Assembly (NCBI RefSeq): GCF_000204055.1
Contig: NW_006768800.1
Coordinates: 62,001-126,000, forward strand
Reading direction: 5' to 3'
DNA from: Melampsora larici-populina 98AG31
Lineage: Eukaryota > Basidiomycota > Pucciniomycetes > Pucciniales > Melampsoraceae
DNA: 64,000 nt
Shown here: in pieces, positions 33,946-44,935 of the stretch
Position numbering within the stretch: position 1 is the stretch's first letter
Layout of the letters: every line of letters begins with the position of its first letter
Notes under the pieces: model-generated
What the model saw: the letters and a program-made list of their open reading frames with translations, nothing else
Databases searched by the model: none
What the model was told of the DNA's origin: nothing
Program-made: the position numbers and the translations under genes

Positions 33946-34568
33946 TTCAGGATCTCTCTCGGGTATTTTTTCTCGGCTGGGTCTATTGTTTTCGGAATTT
34001 TAACCATTGGTTTAGGGAATCATATTTCAAATTCTAAGAATGTATTCATTTTCTAATTGTGTACCAGTTACAAAACAAGGATATCAAGAACCAAGAATTC
34101 CCCACAATCATAGTACACGAGATAAGCAGAGTGATAGGTAAGAAAATTTTTGGATTGAAAATTTACGTTGACCCAATTTGTATTCGGACCAGCATTTAGA
34201 AATTTCAACAAATTTCATCAGCAAGTCTATCTCTCTATGGAATGTGATTAGATGCTTCTGCTCACTTTTGGGCATGGTAGTTGACTCTACCAGTACTTCC
34301 TTGCAACTTTGAGTTTTCTCCCTGTGTTGTGTTTCCGCTTTGGGGATTTTGTTCCACCAACTGGCTGGTACTCGCTATCGGGTTTGATTGTGATTGAACA
34401 ACTCGATCATTTTGGTTTCCAAAGTACTGTTTAGGCAAATACGTAGTTGTGAGTAACTATTTCTCTTTTCTTTTGATGAGGATGGAATGTTCTGCGGTTA
34501 GGAAAACTCAGACAGTTATTTACCGTTGTTTTGTGTGGGTAGTTATTCCCTCCTGGTCTTGATCTCCC

Positions 34569-35270
34569 TCAGGGCCTGTTGTTGTAGTGCTTCTTTGTGT
34601 TACTCTTCTGATTCAACGGCCTTTTAGAAGCCACCGCCGAGCAATCTTCGTCGTGTTGAGACAGATCTGACTCATCTTTGTTTCTTCCTGTAAAGAAATC
34701 GACTCCGTATTTCACGTGGCCCAGAGTGTATGGGTCAGTTTCATAGAACTTTAATTTGCCAGCTGCTTTGGTGTCCCACCTCGCTTCTTCTTCCACTCTC
34801 TTCTTTCTACCTTTCGGTAATGACATTTTCTTCTTCTTTTCCTTCTTTCCCTTGCTATTTGTTTGGCCTCTAAAAATTTCCATTCTGATGGCGAGATGAT
34901 AGCAAAACGCGACTAACCAGCACTTGTTTTGTTCTTTCATCTTTTCAATGATTTTCATGTGCTTCTTTATATAGTTGGCGTATTTCTTTCGGCCGTAGAT
35001 CTATCTTGCCTATCTGGCTTCTAGGTTGCATGCTTGAACAAAATCTCCGTGCGTGAATTGACGTTCTTGATCTAGTTCAATGAGTTCATGATTCCTGTGG
35101 GAATGTTTCTTCTTCTTTGACCCTGCTGATCTGAAGCTTTCTATGTATGATCTCCTGAAAACTGACAGCGGGACGTATGAATTCATTTGTTAGAAACTCT
35201 TTGCCCACTTCTTTGGAAGGTCAGGTAGATGATTTGCTCTATTGTACCATCATCGTCACTTGAGGATGTA
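34569..35270 (-). pseudogene. Gag-like ORF1 of the DIRS/Ngaro-like element, degenerate
   Basis: An open frame of 129 codons (34569-34958) continues upstream in the same frame through two TAG codons (about 35005-35020, AGA TAG GCA AGA TAG, probably former CAG codons) into ELIELDQERQFTHGDFVQA and a basic KKKKHSHRN stretch. Further upstream, in another frame, a Ser/Asp-rich stretch (SSSDDDGTIEQII) reaches the Tc1 insertion point and continues on its far side at 37685-37720. Likely nucleocapsid or gag. Inactivated by stops, at least one frameshift and the Tc1 insertion. Confidence 0.6.
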
Positions 35271-35560
35271 CTAGCTTATTCACAAAAGATACGACACCGG
35301 ATTACCCCTCCGGCCCCGACTGGTTTACTACACTTACCTGTACTGACTGAATTGACTAGTAGTAGCAAGATTTTCTCTTGAAGACAACAAACGATCAAGA
35401 AGATCAATGTTTGTTTTTGGTAAGGACTACAGATGCAATTGCACAGAGCAACTTTATGATAGATATGAGGATGATGGCAAAAGAAACCTTATAACAAACA
35501 AGGGACTTGAAAAATACAATAATACACATGAGACTTCAAAAAGGAAGTATTACAAATATA

Positions 35561-37459
35561 TCACCACCGAGTATGACCACCGTCTGCTTCCAGCACAGCC
35601 TGGATGCGATGTGGCGTAGATTCTACCAGTGAACGAAGCTTGTCTTCTCCAATAGCTTCCCACTCATGCTTCACAGCCAAACGCATTTCCTGCACTGATT
35701 TAACTTGATGATTTTTTGAGATCGAGTGCTTCATATCACGCCATATGTTCTCTATTGGATTGAGATCAGGGCTATTTGCGGGCCAATCGAGCTTTGAAAC
35801 GCCATGAGTTCCTCGCCACTCTTTGGCGACTTTGCTCGTGTGAACCGGCGCACTATCTTCCATCAATACAAGGCTTTCAGAGCTAGTGTCAGAGGCAAGG
35901 AACGGTGCAAGGCTACCTTTGTAAGCTTGGGCAACAAAGTCGGTGGCATTTCGTTTTCCCGGCTCCATAAAGACCAGATTCAGCTTCTTGGTGTTTGTGA
36001 ACCCCCCCCAGATCATTACAGATGAGCAACCACTCTTGAAAGTTGGAACGAGGCATCCTTTGTTGAATCGTTCGGTGGATTTGCGCCAGACTCGAATCTT
36101 CTCCGACCTTTTTCCAACCTCAAACAAAGACTCGTCTGTCCAGATGATGTCTTTCCAGTCATCAACTGTCAGATGTTGATAAGATAGTGCAAATTGAAGT
36201 CGCCTCTCAATGTGATTGTCCTTGAGGAATGGCTTAGGAGCTGGTACTCGAGAGTGGTAGCCAAGTTTTTTTAAAGCTTTCCAAGCTGCGGTGGGACTGA
36301 TATCAAAGTCGAGTTTTGAGGTGATATGTCCAAGTGAAGCCCGTCAATGATTTTTGACTACATCCTCGAGATCATGAAGGTTTTGAGTTGAAAACTTTTT
36401 TGGCCTGCCTGGGGGCTTGGTAGGTATCAAAGTGTGACACTACACAAAATGTCATCTTTACCGGGCGGTAAAGAAAACTACTGACATAGAAAAGTCCTGA
36501 GGCAACAGGAAGAGAGCTAAAAATCTGAAAAAATATGCACCTTGTTCCTAGATGTTGGGGCGTCATGACGAGTATTTTTTTGTATTTTACACACAGATAC
36601 TGGTTAATGTACCAACAATAAACACTGAAAATCATCAAAAATTCACGTGTAACAATACCTGAAATTTGGCCCTTGACTTTGAAGACAGGATTTTGGAATC
36701 TTCAAACATCAATAACTTTTGCAGTTCTGAATCAAATCACTCGATTTGAAGTGCATTAAAAAGGTGAGCCTTTCCTCTACATTTTTCATTAAGACATCAC
36801 ATCTGTAGCTGGTCTAAAAAAGATCCTACAGAGCTATTCATGCAGAACTGTTTGAACATATGTAGAGTGTTTAAATGACTAGATAGCACCTTACTAATAT
36901 TATGAAGTGTGAAGGAGAATATTTCAGCTTTTGAATGAACCAAAAATCGAGTTATTTGGAGCAGAATTGCAAAAGTTATTGAAGTTTTTAGACCACAAAA
37001 TATTGTCTTCATACTCATGACCCAAATTTCAGGTATTGTTACATGTGAGTTTTTGATGATTTTCAGCGTTTATTGTTAGTACATAAACCAATATCTGCGT
37101 GTAAAATACAAAAAAATACTCATCATGACGCCCCAACATCTAGGAACAAGGTGCATATTTTTTCAGATTTTTAGCTCTCTTCCTGTTGCCTCAGGACTTT
37201 TCTATGTCAGTAGTTTTCTTTACCGCCCGGTAAAGATGACATTTGGTGTAGTGTGAGTCCTTCTATACTTCTGAATGACCGTAGCAATTGTTGATCGTGG
37301 GCGCCCTGAGCGTTGAGCTATCTGTGTCCCGTTGAGTCCACCCTTGTGGAGACCAATTATATGGCCACGCTCATCAGCTCTGAGATTGCGAGTCCTCATG
37401 GGGAAGAAGCCTTCATGAGTTGAAACATGAGAATCAAAGCAGATCTTGTTAGTGTTCAT
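35561..37459 (-). pseudogene. Tc1/mariner transposase, split by MITE and one stop
   Basis: About 359 residues once the 816-bp MITE and one target duplication are discounted. N-terminal helix-turn-helix (ADERGHIIGLHKGG, then NGTQIAQRSGRPRSTI). Catalytic triad: WTDESLFEV, LMEDSAPVHTS and SPDLNPIENIW (DD34E type). Damage: the MITE between residues about 68 and 69, and one in-frame TGA after VVKNH (36344-36346), a likely CGA-to-TGA change. Otherwise the frame is open to the stop at 35561. Confidence 0.87.
36438..37253. mobile_element. CACTA-type foldback MITE, copy 3 (in Tc1 transposase)
   Basis: 816 bp, ends CACTACAC/GTGTAGTG, target duplication TGA at 36435-36437 and 37254-37256. Nearly identical to 17014-17828, including the GGGCGGTAAAG subterminal motif and the GTCATGACGCCCCAACATC block. 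Full-length imperfect palindrome, no ORF. Confidence 0.93.
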
Positions 37460-37725
37460 GAAGATGGGAATCTATAACAGAATCAGTGAAATGTCTTCAG
37501 ATTCTAATTGATGATACTAACCTGATTTACTTGATTTGAAGCGAAGGAAAAGCTTGAGGTCAAAAACTATCCTCTTGGATGCAAGGCTATAGCAGAATTT
37601 GGTGGTTCAATGAAGGTAAGTGTAGTAAACCAGTTGGGGCCGGAGGGGTAATCCGGTGTCGTATCTTTCGTGAATAAGCTAGTACTTGAGGAGTCTGAAG
37701 ACAACGATGAGTCGGAAGACACTTA

Positions 37726-38066
37726 CTGATTTGCCTCCAAGATTGTGATATTTAGGCTCTCTAGACTGGAACTACTGGACATCAGAACATTGCAGTTCAC
37801 CGAATAGGACTCTGTTGGATGCTCCATGTCCCTGTCTCAAGAAGCTGGAGGTTTGTGGCTGCCCAGACCCTGAGCTTACCCCTGACTATCAATAAGTTGA
37901 GGATCAATTACTTTTATTGCCAAGCTACCGCAAAAAATGCAAAATAAAGTCACCATATGCAGGTCTTATCAAAGTTGATTTAAAATTGCATGAGTGAGTG
38001 CAGTATTCATTTAATGGGGTGTGATATTGTCTGATCTCAAATCTATGTTGTGCCTCCAGCATTCAA
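37726..38066. other. Flank of the DIRS/Ngaro-like element, nothing recognised
   Basis: No coding signal and no match to the A2-like spacer at 30175-30464. It may hold the decayed 5' end of the retroelement. Confidence 0.4.
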
Positions 38067-38068
38067 TA

Positions 38069-38647
38069 GGGTGGTTCAAGTAACCCTTTTACAGCCCTTT
38101 TTTAAGTTTTACGTTTTGTTCGGGGCCTTTAAATTATAAGTAAAATTTAAAGTTGGTGAACCACCTTTAGAGGTGGTTCACCAATTTGCGATCTGCTAAG
38201 TTGTCTTGAAATTTATAGATCTCCACCGTGGCATCGGAAAAAAATCAGGCGCAAAGGGCAAAAAAAAATACTTTTTTTATCATTTGGTTTCTTTTGGGTG
38301 TTCCTGGATCCTAACGGTCTCTGGTAAAAAGAAGTCATTTTATCTGTCTTATACTACATAGTCACATGATCAAACGCTTCACAAGTCTCTCGTCGTGCCT
38401 CGGAGACATCTTTTCATTAAAACAAATCGATGAAAAAAAAAATCCTGACAAAAACAAGACACGTTAAAAAAAGAAACAAAAAAAAAGCGCATTGGGAGAC
38501 GGTGTACCTGAAGATACAAAGCCATAAAACGTAAATTTAGGTGCGTTTGTAACTGCGCAATCAGGATTTTTAAGGATCGGACAACCCTAAAAAGACTGAT
38601 CGCAAGTCTGCGAGCAGGTGGATCGCAACTCTTGACTTGAACCACCC
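38069..38647. mobile_element. TA-flanked MITE, 579 bp
   Basis: Ends GGGTGGTTCAAGT and inverted ACTTGAACCACCC, flanked by TA (38067-38068 and 38648-38649). Contains a perfect 12-bp-arm hairpin GGTGAACCACCT/AGGTGGTTCACC at about 38153-38180 that echoes the terminal sequence. No ORF. Tc1/mariner-type mobilisation inferred from the TA. Confidence 0.75.
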
Positions 38648-39015
38648 TAATCTGGCCTGACTTTTCTAATACTTCAGTCCCCTTTCTTTTTTGTCCCTTA
38701 ATCTCAAACCTACTTGATCTTTTTCTTATGCTAATCTCACATAACAATCAAGAAAATCTTATTGAACAAAAGTGACCAAAACTAACTTCTTCACTTGTGA
38801 ACAGTAAATACAATCCAAATATTCCGATCTTCAGAATCACAAGCCATTCAAAAATCTCTCATTTCCCCACTCCACACTGCCAATGGAGAAATCCAAGGCA
38901 TTGTTGGAGGCAAATTATTACACAGACCTTCTCCAAGGTTTCATCCAAATTGTTCTTCTGCACTGAGAGTTACCTCAGATCAAGACCTTGGAAGGTTTGG
39001 ATTCCAAGACTACTA

Positions 39016-39190
39016 CAGTCTAACCTGCGCAAATGCATAACTTGGGTGGAAGGCTTTTGCTATGCATTTTGACGGGTTATGCAATTCCATCGTCAAATTT
39101 GGCAGTAAAAAGTATCAAAATTTAGGATTTTTTCTATGCATTATCACGGGTTATGCAGTTGCGCAGGTATGCATTTGCACAGGTCAGACT
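39016..39190. mobile_element. TA-flanked MITE, 175 bp
   Basis: Terminal inverted repeats CAGTCTAACCTGCGCAAATG and CAGTCTGACCTGTGCAAATG, flanked by TA at 39014-39015 and 39191-39192. Inside, GGGTTATGCA and TATGCATTTTGACGGG-like motifs recur. Non-coding. Confidence 0.85.
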
Positions 39191-39301
39191 GTATGGAGTT
39201 TCAATCTGAGGTAAACATGTTGGTGGTGCCATCTTGTAGCTATAAAGAAGACATTCAAATTTAGAACCATTCAAAATCTTATGCAAATCAATGTTGCATT
39301 A

Positions 39302-40628
39302 GGGAGTTTCAAGTTAGATTTTATCACACATTTTTATGCTACAACAACTTGCCCGTTTTTGTAAAATATGCGTATTTTTTTACAGCGGGACACCTTTTTT
39401 CCCAAATGAAACATATGTTGTTTTACAAAGATTTTTTCCACAAACAACTCACAGGGGCAAAAATTGATGCTCACAACTATGTGAGCGTTGATATGTTCCT
39501 GTTTTGTTCCCATTTGGTTCCCATTTGTTTCCAATTTGTTTCCCATTTGTTTCCCATTTGTTTCCCTTTTCTTTCTGCTGGTCAGCTGATTACGTGATCA
39601 TCAGGAACTGAGCAGACAAACTAAGCCTTCCTCAGCATTTATTCCTGAGCAAAGAAGTCTGAGGAAGGGCTGATCCATCTGCTCAGCTGATCCTGAGCGG
39701 CGTTCCCTGGTTCAGTAAGTTCCAAGGGATGCCACCAATGTATAGCTTGGGGGCTGAGCTGAACTGAGTATTCCCTTAGCTAAGTCTCTGAAGTATCCCC
39801 CAGATGGATCACAGAGCGCCAAGCTTGCCTCAAGCTTCATGGCTCCGGAATGAAGCCTGAGGCCCGTCTGCTCGTTCAACTGAGCTGCTCAGTTATTCCT
39901 CAGGGGCATCCCTGAGATCAGGAGGATCCGGGGGATTTCACTGCTCATTGGATGAGGGGCTGCTCAGTTCTGCTCAGCTGCTCAGCTAGTCCTCAGGGGC
40001 ATTCCTGGCCGGATCAGAAGGATCCAAAGGATATCACTGAGTATTGGCTGAGGGGCTGCTCAGTTGATCTCAGCCCTTCAGTGTGAAAAACTTTACCCAG
40101 GGATATCACTGAGGATTAGCTGAGCAATGAGCAGATGGGATGACGCTTTTATCAGGCTTCATTCCTTAGCAAGGAAGTTTGAGGAAAGTCTGGCCCATCA
40201 GTGATCCAGTCAGGGGATGCTACTGAGTATTTGCTGAGCAGCTCAAATGGGACGCCCCTGGGCAGGCTTCTTCACTGAAAAATGAAGCCTCAGGAAGGTA
40301 TAGTTCATGTGCTCATCTTCATTTTGAACAAATTGCTGAGTATTCAGTGACTCATGAGCTGATCCTGAGTACTCATCGGGAATCAGTTATTGCTCATCCA
40401 AGATGGAAATGAGCCTTCTCAATAAATGTCAAGTAAAATATGAGAACCACAGGCTGATCACCTGAACACAAACAAGATTGTGAATTGAATCAATCTGAAA
40501 GAAAATGAATCTTTTTTGGAGAATTCCAAAAAGTCTACAACGCTCACATGTATGTGAGTATCTATTTTGGCCCCTGTGACTTGTCCAAATTTATAAAACT
40601 ATGCAAAAAAACCAAACTTGAAACCCCC
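39302..40628. mobile_element. TA-flanked non-autonomous element, 1.3 kb, with repetitive core
   Basis: Ends GGGAGTTTCAAGTT / GGGGGTTTCAAGTT, flanked by TA (39300-39301, 40629-40630). A second inverted block (TCACAGGGGC then ATGTGAGCGTTG) lies about 140 bp in from the left end and 50-90 bp in from the right end. The core, 39590-40440, is full of GCTGAG/CTCAGC and CTGAGGA/TCCTGAG words and differs in base composition from its flanks. No ORF. Confidence 0.7.
39505..39567. repeat. Minisatellite, 10-11 bp unit
   Basis: About five units of GTTCCCATTTG / TTTCCCATTTG with one variant TTTCCAATTTG. It lies inside the 39302 element, just inside the left inverted block. Confidence 0.85.
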
Positions 40629-40748
40629 TATTGTACTTTTTGGTGGCACATAAAGAAATCAAAAACATTTTCAAGACAAATTGTGTGGTAAAAACAATAA
40701 AGCTTTGCCATCCTCGTCCACAACCCTAAAGAGACTAAGACAAACTTA

Positions 40749-40889
40749 CACTGCCAGCATTAAAGAGGTTCCCAGATGGGAATATGGGTCGTAGGAATCA
40801 GACAGCCTTTGTGACTACATATATCACAATGGCGGTCTGATCCCTACAACTCATATTCCCATCTGGGAACCTCTTTAATGCTGGCAGTG
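40749..40889. mobile_element. Short hairpin MITE, 141 bp
   Basis: Ends CACTGCCAGC/GCTGGCAGTG, flanked by TTA on both sides (40746-40748, 40890-40892). The first 38 bp of each arm are perfectly complementary and pairing continues with a few mismatches to about 55 bp, leaving a loop of about 30 bases. TTA duplication fits PIF/Harbinger or CACTA type. If transcribed it would give a microRNA-precursor-like hairpin. Confidence 0.82.
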
Positions 40890-41160
40890 TTACTGAATTG
40901 TATGTCAAACAACCTTTAAAGACACATATCACTTGCACTGTTCTCAAAGTGAGGAACCCATTCATCATCATCTTCCAAAATTTTCAGCATCTACTGATAT
41001 GCAATTCCTATCCACAGAGGCTTGTTGTAAGATCTTCAAGTTGATACTCCAGAGACTCATGCCATTTAAAGATGGTCTGGCTCAGAAAACACCTAAAATA
41101 TAGATACAGCTTTGACAAAAACAAACAAAATCAGATTGTTTCCTTCAAAACTATAATTTT

Positions 41161-41365
41161 GGCTATACAAATTTTGTTCTGGACATTTCCAGATGACTTT
41201 TTCCAGAACACCTGAAGCTTCCTGGTGTTCTGAAAAACACAGAGTGTTGGTTATTCAAAGCTTCAGAACACCATACTTTAAGGTCAGAACACACCCAAAA
41301 AAAAACTTCTGGTGTTCTGGGAAAACCCTTCTGGAAATTTCCAGAACCATATTTGTATACCCTAG
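41161..41365. repeat. Foldback repeat, about 205 bp
   Basis: Arms TATACAAAT, GTTCTGGACATTTCCAGA and CCAGAACACC are repeated inverted near 41310-41360. Between them CAGAACACC/GGTGTTCTG words recur in both orientations. Probably a decayed MITE; no clean target duplication found. Confidence 0.6.
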
Positions 41366-41943
41366 ATGAGGTAAACTCAGGAAAATCATCAACAGGAAAT
41401 ATATATATATGTGGGATCCTGTATAATCAGCTGTCTGTTTTCTTTTATGATAAATTCAGATCAATCACTTGTGCCCTTTTGCATACCTTCAAAGTTGCCT
41501 TTGAAGATTCTCATACTTGTCTCCAAAGCAAGGTGTTCAGGATCATTGAGGTTACTCAAGCAAATTGGCATGGTTCTTTCAAATTCGATGTGATCATGAT
41601 CAGTGCACATTCAAGGTGACCACCACCAAAACATTATTTGGGAACACTCAAGAGCGCATCAACATAGCGGGAGCTTTCATTCTTGAATCGATACATCAAC
41701 ACTCTACATTTCCATCAATGATGTTTCTGATTGTAAATACAAAATGGTCAAAAGAAGTGTAATTATCGCAACTTCTTCACTTCTAAAGTTCAATAGCCGA
41801 CAAGCGGTAAACGTTCGGGTATCCGGCCCAAGTGATAACCGATCGAGTTGACGATACTGTAAGATGAAATCTAAAGTGGTACTACAGTTCAGTCATCCAA
41901 TCCCATCAAACCTCATCGATCAACATCCCAAGACCTCTCAAAA

Positions 41944-43743
41944 ATGAAAGCGTATCAAATTACCAAAAACTTAAATGGCCTAACCGATCTACCAGCCTGT
42001 CTTTTGTAAGTGTACTGAAGTTTCTTATGATCATGGTTTGGTGGTGTGTACTGCTAACACAATGAGCTTACCTTTGATTTTCTGATCGTCGTATTCGTGA
42101 AACAGAAAGAATGTTGAATCACCTATACCAGGACCAGATGAAGTATTAGTAAATGTAAAGTAAGTCAAGCAGAACAAAACCGATATACTTCTCTGCTATG
42201 TAAACCCCTTTTGTGGAAACCCCCTCCATTAATCTTAAATCTAATGATGATGTTGATTTTGATTCGAATAGTTGTGCAGGAATGAATTTCTTTGATATTT
42301 TACAAGTTCAAGGAAAATATCAAGACCAACCACCGTTTCCATTCATACCTGGATCTGAATTCTCAGGTATGATTTCAAAAGATAGTCCGATCCCAACCGG
42401 TTGTAACTTTATTCCTGGTAAGACTAGAGTATTTGGTTCTACTCAAGTAAGTACAATTTTCTTCTTCTTCTTTGGATCGGCTTCGAGGTTTGACTAAAAA
42501 AATCTGTCTCTTCGATCTTTATATTATAGGGTGCTTATGCTGAAAAGGTTAAGGCAAGATGGGATAGATTAATTGAAATGCCTGATGGACTTAGTTTTGA
42601 ACAATCCGCTGGACTATACATAACATACCCGTCAGTTTACAGATGATCATCTCTAGATCAGATATGATAATTTTTAAATATCGAGAGATGAAATGACTGA
42701 AATCGTCTGAAACATTTTGAATAGGACTTCATACGTTGCCTTGGTGAATCGAGGACAGTTGAAGAAAGGTGAATGGTGTTTGATACATGCAGCTGCAGGT
42801 GGAGTAGGAATTGCAGCAGTCCAGATCGCCAAAGGTAAGTTAATGATCCTCTTCGAAATCCCTTAGAAATGATCTTTCCTTGATCCAAATCTATTTTATA
42901 TTATAGCACTTGGAGCTCGAGTGATTGCAACGGCATCAAGTCAACAAAAACTAGACTTTGTTCGCAAAGAAGGTGGTCTTTCCCCAATCGACGATCATAC
43001 GATTGTCTACAGCGATACAGTTGTGACATCTGCTCCAGATGCGAAAAAGAAGCCAGGGAAGTTATTGGAATGGCAAGCTGAAGTGATGAAGATCACTAAA
43101 GGAAAAGGTGTAGATGTGGTCTTTGACCCAGTCGGTCTCTTGAATGTGAGTTGAAAATCTTAAAGTTGAAATGAATTGATTTGGAAAAAACTTGTTAACT
43201 TTATTTTTGAATTTCAGAAATCACTTAAAGTTTCTGGTTGGAATAGTCGATTAGTGGTCGTTGGATTTGCAGGTCAGTTAAATTTTGTCAAAATGCAGAT
43301 CATCGTACCTTTCTCTGTACAATTTGAACAATCGAGAATCTAACGTGGTTTTTGTTCCGATGTTGATTTCTAAACAGGCGGTGATATAGAAAAAGTCCCA
43401 GCTAATCTTCTACTCCTCAAGAATTCAGCAGTGACAGGAGTATTCTGGGTAAGCCTAATTCCAAAACCCACCCAACCTATAAAACAGATCCAAGAATTCT
43501 AATGATTTCGATCCATCAAAACAGGGAGCTCATTTAAAGAATGAACCAGAAACCGTTACTCAAGTTTGGTTATCAATTTTAGAATTAGTTAAGCGAGGAC
43601 AGATCAGACCGGTTTTACATCCTAAGATTTATCAAGGATTAGAATCACTTCAAGAAGGTTTAAATGATTTGGCTAATCGAAAAGTTTTGGCTAAAGCTAT
43701 CTTACAAATCAAAGTTGAACCTAGTGGGAAATCTAAATTATAA
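41944..43743 (+). CDS. Quinone oxidoreductase-like protein (MDR/zeta-crystallin family)
   Basis: Nine exons: 41944..42005, 42106..42159, 42272..42446, 42530..42630, 42725..42834, 42907..43145, 43218..43272, 43378..43448, 43525..43743, 361 aa, all GT-AG and in frame. N-terminal GroES-like fold: [42 protein letters not shown]. Rossmann NADPH site [16 protein letters not shown] (AxxGxxG), then [13 protein letters not shown] and LVVVGFAGG. The C-terminus has [22 protein letters not shown]. No structural zinc cysteines, as in quinone reductases. Family reaction: NADPH-dependent reduction of quinones or enones, soluble. Exact substrate unknown. Confidence 0.9.
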
Positions 43744-44935
43744 TGTAAGATTTGGGGTGTGTGTGTAAGCATATAAAAAGAGGTGATCATTGAAAGAAGC
43801 GATGTTGGTTTTATATTGTTGTAGTTTTGTTAAGAAACAGGTTATTTAGTGTAAGTTGATAGATTGATCGATTATTTGCAAGAAAATTGTTGTACTTTTT
43901 AAAAAGTTTCATTTATCAACACGTTTTTTTCGTTCCAAGCGCATGATTTCAGATCAAATCAAAAAATGTATCCATGTAATCTATTCATCTTCGGCCAAGT
44001 GATCACTTTATCATCAACTTCCATTAGATGAACGATTATCTGAAACTATAGGAAAGACAATTTCAATTGAAGAAGTCTTTCTTGGTGGTACATACCACTT
44101 GATCAAAGACAGAATTCTATTCTCAACATCATAAACCGATCCTTTTTCTCTTTAGTCAAATTTTGGACGTTGATATGGTCTGAAGAGAGGCTATCACATT
44201 CATTCTTAACATACATTTTGACTCTTACAAATCTCTGGAGCTCTAACTCAACCATTGCTCAAAGTGTTGATGATTTCTACAGACATGCTCTCAAGTAGAT
44301 CCAATCAATCCTATACAAATCATCATGAGTAGCTCTCAACTCATCTGATAATAACCTTCAAAATCATGTGGTACAAATGAAGATCTGGATGAGTTTGTAC
44401 GATACATTGCTCAGACATCTATCCTTGCGATTCGTTTTTTTACAAACCAAAAAAGAAAATCGTGAAAAATTTACCAAAACCTTTAACTCTAAGAGCTGAT
44501 TCCGAAATCTCAAAACATGAAAACCCCAATCAACCAAAAAGAAGAAAGAAAGATAAAAAAAGTTGATATAGTAAGGTCATCATATATAAATGAATGAATG
44601 AATCACAAGATTGTAATAACTTCTTTCAATATGTATTTATTTTTACAACCCATCCAACCCAAATTCAATCACCTAAATCTACATCACCTCTACCATCTTC
44701 ACCTAATTTATATCCCGCTCTTTTTCCTTTAACTCTTCCAGGTATCGATAGCCAAATCTTCATCACATCATCTCTTGAAACCACTGGTGATCCATTAGCA
44801 CATTTAGCTTGTTTTTGTAATGCTCTTGCTAATTCATCCTACAAAATTCCCAATTTCAAAACCAAAACAAAGTACGATATCAATTCACTATGTACTCAAT
44901 TGATGAGAAGATGTAAAAGAAAAAAAAGAGCTTCA
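43744..44935. other. Intergenic, convergent 3' ends
   Basis: Between the oxidoreductase and bZIP genes, which converge. A 122-codon plus-strand frame (44594-44962) lies in and antisense to the bZIP 3' end and has no protein features. No other gene seen. Confidence 0.5.

Larger units (their letters stand above)
35271..37682 (-). mobile_element. Tc1/mariner transposon with nested MITE
   Basis: 2412 bp, flanked by TA at 35269-35270 and 37683-37684. Long terminal inverted repeats of about 70 bp start CTAGCTTATTCAC and contain GATACGACACCGG and TTACCCCTCCGGCCCC, with few mismatches. Without the MITE and one TGA it is 1593 bp, the usual Tc1 size. It sits inside the Ser/Asp-rich gag-like frame of the DIRS/Ngaro-like element, and that frame reads through cleanly if the Tc1 and one TA are removed. 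Confidence 0.92.
29872..37725 (-). mobile_element. DIRS/Ngaro-like tyrosine-recombinase retrotransposon, with nested Tc1
   Basis: Minus-strand order: gag-like region (about 34569 to 37725, interrupted by a Tc1 element), RT-RNase H ORF, overlapping tyrosine recombinase ORF, then split direct repeats. RT plus RNase H plus tyrosine recombinase and no DDE integrase, protease or LTR defines the DIRS order. No methyltransferase domain is seen, which points to Ngaro rather than DIRS1. The right-hand A1 repeat matching the spacer 30175-30464 was not found, so the 5' end is uncertain or lost. Decay: stops in gag, frameshift in the recombinase. Confidence 0.8.

Noticed and set aside
37726..38066. Right-hand A1 repeat of the DIRS/Ngaro-like element
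   Set aside because: No visible similarity to the 30175-30464 spacer by eye.
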